In this document: positions 59,186 through 64,000 of the stretch, in pieces | Numbering within the stretch: the first letter of the stretch is position 1 | Layout of the letters: every line of letters begins with the position of its first letter | Assembly: GCA_022226935.1 (NCBI GenBank) | Contig: CP092081.1 | Location: forward strand, 2,955,235-3,019,234 | Reading direction: 5' to 3' | Length of the DNA stretch: 64,000 nt | From: Nitrospira sp. | Lineage (GTDB): Bacteria; Nitrospirota; Nitrospiria; Nitrospirales; Nitrospiraceae | The notes under the pieces: generated by a model | Databases searched by the model: none | Seen by the model: only the letters and a program-made list of their open reading frames with translations | Told to the model about the DNA's origin: nothing | Program-made: the position numbers and the translations under genes

Positions 59186-60439
59186 TTACGAGTACAGCCG
59201 CCCGACGATCTGACTGAAGTTGAAGAGCATGGCGTTGGCGCGGGTGTAGGCCGCGTGGCCGTAGTAGTGATCCCGGACATTCGTTGAGCTCGTACAGTCT
59301 TTGTAATCGACCAGCAGGCACTGTCCTTCACTCGGGAAACGAGTGGCGCGGCGGGCGCATTCCACCCAGCGTTCAAAGCCATCGTACGGTTCCAGCAATT
59401 CCCACACGGCTTTATTGGCTGCTTTGGCGCTCTCAATGGGTAGGGCATCGCTCCCGGCCACAGCCAGTTCTTGCACGTAGTCGCCACCCCAGGCTATCGG
59501 CATTTCCACAGAGATCTGCGGCAGCTCCATTTTGGAGAGCCAGGTTTTCCCGTCTGTGCGCAGATTGCGATGGTTCACGATGTGCAGCAGCTTCCCGATG
59601 CCGGAGGGGTCCCAGCCATAGCGCACCGGTGTGCCGAACGTGACGATATCGAGGGCCGCGCCGTTGAGTAAGGAGCCCGTGGTCAACAACGGTTCGATGC
59701 GCTGAATGGCCTGGACATCCGAATGCTGCGGGTTTGCCGCCTGGAGCAGATCGAACAACGCTTTCCGGCCAGTGATGGGTGAAGGACAGAGCAGATTGGT
59801 GGCAAGCGCGAGCACGAGTCCGGATTGCCCATGGGCTTGAATCAGAATTCGATCCCCGGCTCCCCAATGGTGGTCGGTCACTAAGGCGCGCAGACGATCC
59901 AAGAGCCGGCAGGCAGCCAGGGCACGGCCGAGATGGTGATGTTCGCTGGACCAGAGTTCGCGGACGCAGGCGATGGGTTTGGACACGTGTTGATTGAGGG
60001 CCTTCCGACATCGTTCCACGATTGGTGCGGTGAAATTACCTGCGTCGCCAATCTGGCTATCGAGCAGGGTTTTGGTCGCCTCGTCATTGGCTAGCGGAGG
60101 TTTCATGCCGCCAGGAAGCGGTGTGATGCCGTTGGTGCCTTCTCGCATAAACGAAAGGAGTGAATCTAATCCGGAGATGCCTCGCGAATATCCCCGTTTG
60201 AGGCCGCCCACTTCGTCGAGTCGTCCTAAACCAAAGATGTCGGTGCCGGGAATAGCGCCATGCAGAAAGACGATTGCTCGCACTCCGGCTTGCGACAGCT
60301 TCTGGCCGGCCTGGCCCATAGCGGTTTGCCAGACAGGTGAATCCATGTCAGGCGGCGGCGTCCAATCCGCATAGGTGAGTCGATCGCCAGGATTTTTCCT
60401 GGAGAGTTCGTCGTGCTGGAAGTTGTTCTCGATCGGCAT
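59186..60439 (-). CDS. Putative alpha/beta-hydrolase-like protein
   Basis: 417 residues, not recognised as a named family. Features that resemble the hydrolase fold: FLHGAIPGTD near residue 58 (oxyanion-like HG), ILIQAHGQSGLVLALATN near 200 (GxSxG elbow), IVTFGTPVRYGWDP near 268 and a C-terminal DHYYGHAAY with histidines. No signal peptide or membrane segment is seen. The first 40 residues are poorly structured. The nucleophile serine call is tentative. It is 69 bases after the LPP20-like gene on the same strand. Confidence 0.6.
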   Translation of the reverse strand: MPIENNFQHDELSRKNPGDRLTYADWTPPPDMDSPVWQTAMGQAGQKLSQAGVRAIVFLHGAIPGTDIFGLGRLDEVGGLKRGYSRGISGLDSLLSFMREGTNGITPLPGGMKPPLANDEATKTLLDSQIGDAGNFTAPIVERCRKALNQHVSKPIACVRELWSSEHHHLGRALAACRLLDRLRALVTDHHWGAGDRILIQAHGQSGLVLALATNLLCPSPITGRKALFDLLQAANPQHSDVQAIQRIEPLLTTGSLLNGAALDIVTFGTPVRYGWDPSGIGKLLHIVNHRNLRTDGKTWLSKMELPQISVEMPIAWGGDYVQELAVAGSDALPIESAKAANKAVWELLEPYDGFERWVECARRATRFPSEGQCLLVDYKDCTSSTNVRDHYYGHAAYTRANAMLFNFSQIVGRLYS

Positions 60440-60508
60440 GGGAAGATTGTCTTACCCGAAACGCTGCCCGAAGTTCAATGGAGGGAGAGGGGCGAAAGTT
60501 GGAGACGT

Positions 60509-61054
60509 TCAGTGACGGGCGGACGATTCGCCAGCCGGTGGGATAGGAAGAGTAGCTTTCGGCATGACGGCCACCGCAGTGCATGTCTTCGCATCGTCGT
60601 CGACGCGGCGATCAACGATCGTCACACCCTGCAGGTATTCTTGCACGATTTCCTCGCGTACCACTTCAATATCCTGTTCTGGTTCGCGCCCGGTGCGTTC
60701 CCGCAGGCGGTCGGTGGCATGCTCCTTCACCTGGATTCGGATTTGTTTGGCGATGTCAGCTCGGGCGGCCAATTCGGACACTCGCTGGCAGACTAGCTTC
60801 CCCTTGCTCAAATCGCCCTGGCCCTGTCCAACGAAAAATTGGTCGGGATGGTAGGCAGGCGAGGTCTCCTGCTGCGGCCGGTTTCTGGTTGTTGGTGGGA
60901 CGCCCTGTTCTCGTGCGCGAAGCTGCTGAAAGTGTTGTTCGGCATGCGTGCGAACGTCTTGGGGGGTGGATTCTCCTGCCATGGTAGAAGTGGCGACAAG
61001 CAGAGTGCCGACCATTCCTACTGCCATCCGAATGCGGCTCGATATCAGCGGCAT
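60509..61054 (-). CDS. Exported LPP20-like protein
   Basis: 181 residues. A signal peptide (cleavage near MAGES, about residue 26) precedes a linker and a domain with QFFVGQGQGDLSKGKLVCQRVSELAARADIAKQIRIQVKEH, EEIVQEYLQGVTIVDRRVDDDAKTCTAVAVM. This helix-then-strand layout matches the LPP20/FlgT-N superfamily of outer-surface proteins. No lipobox is present, so it is a soluble periplasmic protein if the call is right. It starts 2 bases after the stop codon of the upstream gene, so both form one transcript. Confidence 0.72.
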   Translation of the reverse strand: MPLISSRIRMAVGMVGTLLVATSTMAGESTPQDVRTHAEQHFQQLRAREQGVPPTTRNRPQQETSPAYHPDQFFVGQGQGDLSKGKLVCQRVSELAARADIAKQIRIQVKEHATDRLRERTGREPEQDIEVVREEIVQEYLQGVTIVDRRVDDDAKTCTAVAVMPKATLPIPPAGESSARH

Positions 61055-61056
61055 GG

Positions 61057-62334
61057 CTATTTCTCCCCCTGATTGTTGGTGGAACCGCGCTGTGGAACGG
61101 ACTCGAAAGGTGAAACCGGTGGCGTTTGGTGGACAAGCGGCGGGCCCCCACGAGTGGCCTGGTCAGGTGATGCTGGGGTCGGGGCGGAGGAGGTACTGCC
61201 GCCTGCGCGATATGTGTGCAAAGTCGGATGATTTGCCTGGCTATTCGGCGCCGGGATCTGTCGATAGGTCGGCATCATGCTGCGGTCCGAGACGGATGGT
61301 GAAGTTCCTGGTCGGGGATGGACTTGGATAATCGTCGTATTGTTGCCGGATTGCGGCGGTTGTCCCGATGGGTTGGGCAACAAGGGATTGAGCTGGTAGA
61401 CACTTGAGAGCTGTTTGGAATCAGTGGGTGGAGTCGTGCCTGGGAGAGTCGGGTCCTTCGGCACGACATAGTATCCCGGTAAAAATGGCACGGTATGCGG
61501 CACGGGTGGCTGCCGAGGTTGCGGGGGCGCCGGTGGTACATTGGCTCCTACGGTCTGTTGTGCAATGGCAAGGTGGGGATTATTCGGGTTCAATCGGGCT
61601 GCGATGCCAAGCAGGGCTTGGACCTGAGCCACCCCTGCCGAAGGGTAGGGGTGCGCGAAGGGCGCGATCAACATCCAGTCGGTCCAGGCCTGCGCCACCA
61701 TGGCATCCGATTCGGCCTGATTGAGCAGGTCGCTGCGTCGCTGGTTCAGTTGTCTGGCCTGTTCGGGTGAATTCGCTTGGGCGAGCGCCTGATTGGCGTC
61801 CTTGAGCTGCTGATGCAGGCTCTCGACATCGTCCTTCAGGGCGACTAATTCCTGCCGCACGTCCTCATTCTGCTTCATCGCGATAATGGCTTGCGCCGCC
61901 TCATCGCTGTCCACTTGGGCTTTGAGGGTGACGCGGATCACGACGACCTCTCCATCCAGAGCCGTGTCCACCTGCTGATCGAGTACCAGCACCATCCCGG
62001 CTGTGTAGCTGCGAAGTTCATCTTGGGTGACGTCGAGATTCCTCACCACAGTGACGCTTTCCAGATAGGACGCCACCTGTTCCAGCGCCTGCTGTTTCGC
62101 CTGCTCCGTGGCGAGCCGGATCGCATCGATCCTGGTTTCTCGCTCGGTCATTCGATGCTCGCCTGTCGCCGTCACCACGCGAACGTCGGCGAGACTTGCC
62201 TTAGGAAAAGCGAGGAAGAGGAGGAGGCTTCCCGTGATGAGAGCGAGGAGCGGCGCGAGGCGTCGCTTCCCTAAGCACTCGACGATCAGGCAGAAGAAAT
62301 CGCTGGGAGAACGGTAGTCGGGCATTGTGTGCAC
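61057..62334 (-). CDS. Exported FlgT-N/LPP20-like protein with coiled coil and Pro-rich tail
   Basis: 425 residues. A signal-anchor helix (about residues 27-48, cleavage near SLAD) precedes an N-domain: VRVVTATGEHRMTERETRIDAIRLATEQAKQQALEQVASYLES, then TAGMVLVLDQQVDTALDGEVVVIRVTLKAQVD. This is the LPP20/FlgT N-terminal layout. Residues 165-230 are a coiled coil (LVALKDDVESLHQQLKDANQAL). A Pro/Gln/Ser-rich tail (about 285-425) is probably disordered. The domain is shared with the protein at 60509. Function unknown; an envelope or secretion accessory role is guessed. Confidence 0.72.
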   Translation of the reverse strand: MHTMPDYRSPSDFFCLIVECLGKRRLAPLLALITGSLLLFLAFPKASLADVRVVTATGEHRMTERETRIDAIRLATEQAKQQALEQVASYLESVTVVRNLDVTQDELRSYTAGMVLVLDQQVDTALDGEVVVIRVTLKAQVDSDEAAQAIIAMKQNEDVRQELVALKDDVESLHQQLKDANQALAQANSPEQARQLNQRRSDLLNQAESDAMVAQAWTDWMLIAPFAHPYPSAGVAQVQALLGIAARLNPNNPHLAIAQQTVGANVPPAPPQPRQPPVPHTVPFLPGYYVVPKDPTLPGTTPPTDSKQLSSVYQLNPLLPNPSGQPPQSGNNTTIIQVHPRPGTSPSVSDRSMMPTYRQIPAPNSQANHPTLHTYRAGGSTSSAPTPASPDQATRGGPPLVHQTPPVSPFESVPQRGSTNNQGEK

Positions 62335-62514
62335 CGCGGAAGAAAGGGCTTTGGAGGGCTCGATATGAGGGGCCTCATTCCGCTTTGCCTAGGATACCAT
62401 CGAACCCGCTCAGGCGCTATGAGAGCCGAGGTTCGTGCCTTGCCTTCCCGGAAAACAGCGTGCTAAGGTACTTTTTCTTCGCTTCATAAATCGATCGTCT
62501 GGTGAGGCAATCTC

Positions 62515-63564
62515 ATGAGTTTTATCCGCAATATTTCAGCCGCCCCGGTCGCGTTTTGCCTGGCGGTTGTTCTGAGTATGATAGGCGTGGCCTCGTCCTC
62601 TTCCTCGGTGGCCTTGGCTGCACGAGGTGCGGGAGATATTCAGCCCTCGGTACCCGCAGGGATGACGGAACATGTCATTCTGTTTGTCCTGGAAGGGTTT
62701 GGCCAGGAATCGTTAAAGAGCGGCGTGATGCCGGTGTTGTCTTCTCTGGTGAAAGAGGGGGCCGTCACCTGGTCCGCGACGGCGGTCTCGCCTGCGCGCC
62801 GCTTACCGACCATGGCCTCATTGGTGACGGGGATGCCGGTCACCAAACATGGCATCACCTGGAACGTTTTTGAGTTCAGCCGAGGATACCCGCGCGCCCC
62901 GACGGTGTTTGATTATCTCGATTTGAGCGGCGGCCGGGACAGCGCCATTTTCTATATGGACGAATCTCTGTATCAGCTCGCTAAACCGGAGCCCTATACG
63001 GACTATCAGATGTGCGGGCCACTCAGAGCCGAGTGCAACCCCGACCGGTTGGTCGGGTATGTGCGGGACTACTTCAAGAAGGCCACGAGCGGTTCCGGAT
63101 ATGGCCACGCCATTCCCTCCTTGCCGCATCTCTTGGTCGTCCATCTCCCGGCTCCCGGTCGTGTCGGCGAAGCGCAGGGTTGGAAGTCGGCCGCATATAA
63201 GGATGCCTTGAAAGCCGTGGATAAGGCGATGGGCACGGTGTTGGATCTGTACCGTGAACTCGGCCTCATGAAACGGACGACGGTCTTTGCAACGTCGCTG
63301 AGCGCTTTTGGAGAAACGCAATTTTCGTCCGGCGAAATGTCAGCCGATCAAGCAGGCGCTGTCCCGGTCGTGCCCTGGATTGCGTCAGGCGTCGGCATCA
63401 AGGCCGGTTACGCGATTCGTCAGCCAGTGTCGATTATCGATACGGGCGCGACTGTCATGCGCGCGCTTGGACTGACGACCTATACCGAATGGGAGAGTCA
63501 CCCGGTCGAGGAAATCTTCAAGACCGCGTTCACGGCTGCTCCTGTCAATCCACTCTTGCAATAG
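62515..63564 (+). CDS. Exported alkaline-phosphatase-fold protein lacking metal ligands
   Basis: 349 residues. A signal peptide (hydrophobic residues 9-33, cleavage near ALAARG) precedes a phosphodiesterase/nucleotide-pyrophosphatase-like domain: HVILFVLEGFGQESL, MPVLSSLVKEGAVTW, RRLPTMASLVTGMPVTKHGITWN. The nucleophile Thr is present, but the first metal Asp is Glu (LEGFG). The D-x-x-GH motif reads LPAPGRVGEAQG and the DHG motif reads TSLSAFG. Catalysis is therefore doubtful; it may be a binding protein. The gene is divergent from the FlgT-N-like gene and is followed 7 bases later by an exported protein. Confidence 0.75.
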   Translation: MSFIRNISAAPVAFCLAVVLSMIGVASSSSSVALAARGAGDIQPSVPAGMTEHVILFVLEGFGQESLKSGVMPVLSSLVKEGAVTWSATAVSPARRLPTMASLVTGMPVTKHGITWNVFEFSRGYPRAPTVFDYLDLSGGRDSAIFYMDESLYQLAKPEPYTDYQMCGPLRAECNPDRLVGYVRDYFKKATSGSGYGHAIPSLPHLLVVHLPAPGRVGEAQGWKSAAYKDALKAVDKAMGTVLDLYRELGLMKRTTVFATSLSAFGETQFSSGEMSADQAGAVPVVPWIASGVGIKAGYAIRQPVSIIDTGATVMRALGLTTYTEWESHPVEEIFKTAFTAAPVNPLLQ

Positions 63565-63571
63565 AGGACCG

Positions 63572-64000
63572 ATGAATATCTCGTCGCACAGATTTTTCAC
63601 GGGGCGGCAGACGTTGATCCGGCTCGTCGCATTGTCATGCGCTGTGTTCGCCGGACCTGCGGAGCGGCTCTTGGCAGCCGGTCCCCCGCCTGCCTATACC
63701 AAAGAACATACGATCACGATCGATCCGACTCCGTTGGTGCCGCAATCCTGGTGGCAGGTGCCAGGCATCACACCCCCGCTCTGGGTGCTGGATCCGGAAA
63801 CGTCGGACGCGTACCGGACGACCGAGACGCGTGAATTACAGCTCAAGCCGGGACAATACAAGTTCATCAGTTTTACCTTCGACTTCCCCTTCACGGTGAG
63901 TTTGGACGGGAAACTGGAATACTCCAAGTCACTCGATCAATGTGTGGAGGGCCGCGGGACTCAGACCCTGGTGGTACGGTGCAAGCGCACCTATCCTCAT
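63572..64000 (+). CDS. Exported protein of unknown function, cut by window edge
   Basis: 143 codons are visible, open to the end of the window. GAGGACCG precedes the ATG, 7 bases after the preceding gene, so they share a transcript. A signal peptide (hydrophobic part residues 15-30, cleavage near LLAAGP) is followed by a beta-rich domain: EHTITIDPTPLVPQSWWQVPG, ELQLKPGQYKFISFTFDFPFTVSLDGKLEYSKSLDQCVEGRGT. Two Cys residues (in DQCVE and VRCKR) could pair. No family is recognised from this part. Confidence 0.65.
   Translation, partial: MNISSHRFFTGRQTLIRLVALSCAVFAGPAERLLAAGPPPAYTKEHTITIDPTPLVPQSWWQVPGITPPLWVLDPETSDAYRTTETRELQLKPGQYKFISFTFDFPFTVSLDGKLEYSKSLDQCVEGRGTQTLVVRCKRTYPH

Noticed and set aside
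1..64000. CRISPR array, prophage or insertion sequence
   Set aside because: No regularly spaced direct repeats, integrase, transposase or phage structural genes were seen.

Overview
The window is a contiguous, gene-dense piece of a GC-rich Gram-negative chromosome. No ribosomal RNA, phage, insertion sequence or CRISPR array is visible. Outer-membrane genes (lptE, mlaA-like, beta-barrel proteins), many small exported proteins of unknown function, a TRL-like lipoprotein, a DUF3015 protein and the overall gene style suggest a Nitrospira-type (Nitrospirota) bacterium. That placement is my inference; there is no marker gene that proves it.

Layout. 1-6298: the 5' two thirds of der (minus strand), a YrfG-type nucleotidase, a large membrane hybrid histidine kinase and a methyltransferase. 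6410-12003: housekeeping block leuS-lptE-holA, rpsT facing it, pyrF and a tRNA-His. 12039-16953: three small PilZ proteins, then a putative sugar-phosphoglycerate (compatible solute) synthase, a mechanosensitive-channel-like membrane protein, a small membrane protein and a converging mannosyl-3-phosphoglycerate phosphatase-like gene. 17192-24089: a 1592-residue TPR/low-complexity/transmembrane protein with five MPW repeats, then a four-gene cassette of an ECF-like sigma factor, a DUF3619-like membrane protein, a small exported protein and a DUF3106 protein. 24083-28943: a tightly overlapped GGDEF/HDOD/DUF3391-like signalling operon, AIM24, an M48 peptidase and a YfcE-type phosphoesterase.

29066-42684 is an envelope region: DUF3015, an Lnb-like (DUF4105) protein, a TRL-like lipoprotein, a beta-barrel protein, an alpha/beta hydrolase, MlaA, the threonine-degradation pair tdh-kbl, a TonB-C-terminal-like protein, YceI, an exported LolA-like protein and two SUMF-fold proteins flanking hemD. 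42859-49498: a VOC protein, a metallo-beta-lactamase-fold protein, a UDP-glucuronate 4-epimerase-like enzyme, a HAD hydrolase and a CPA2 antiporter with RCK domains. 49508-55671: a Rieske oxygenase divergent from a DsrE-TusA sulfur-carrier pair, bifunctional ftcD, rpsU, nth, a second DsrE protein, a small exported protein and a PGPGW membrane protein. 55809-64000: polA with a degenerate proofreading domain, a zinc metallopeptidase, a hydrolase-like protein, two exported LPP20/FlgT-N-like proteins, an alkaline-phosphatase-fold protein lacking metal ligands and a truncated exported protein.

Two genome-level patterns stand out. First, several genes have a -10 box ending 6 to 8 bases before the start codon, which predicts leaderless mRNAs. 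Second, two roughly 120-bp elements (27167-27286 and 58457-58577) align along their length and have imperfect inverted ends, like a small dispersed repeat family.
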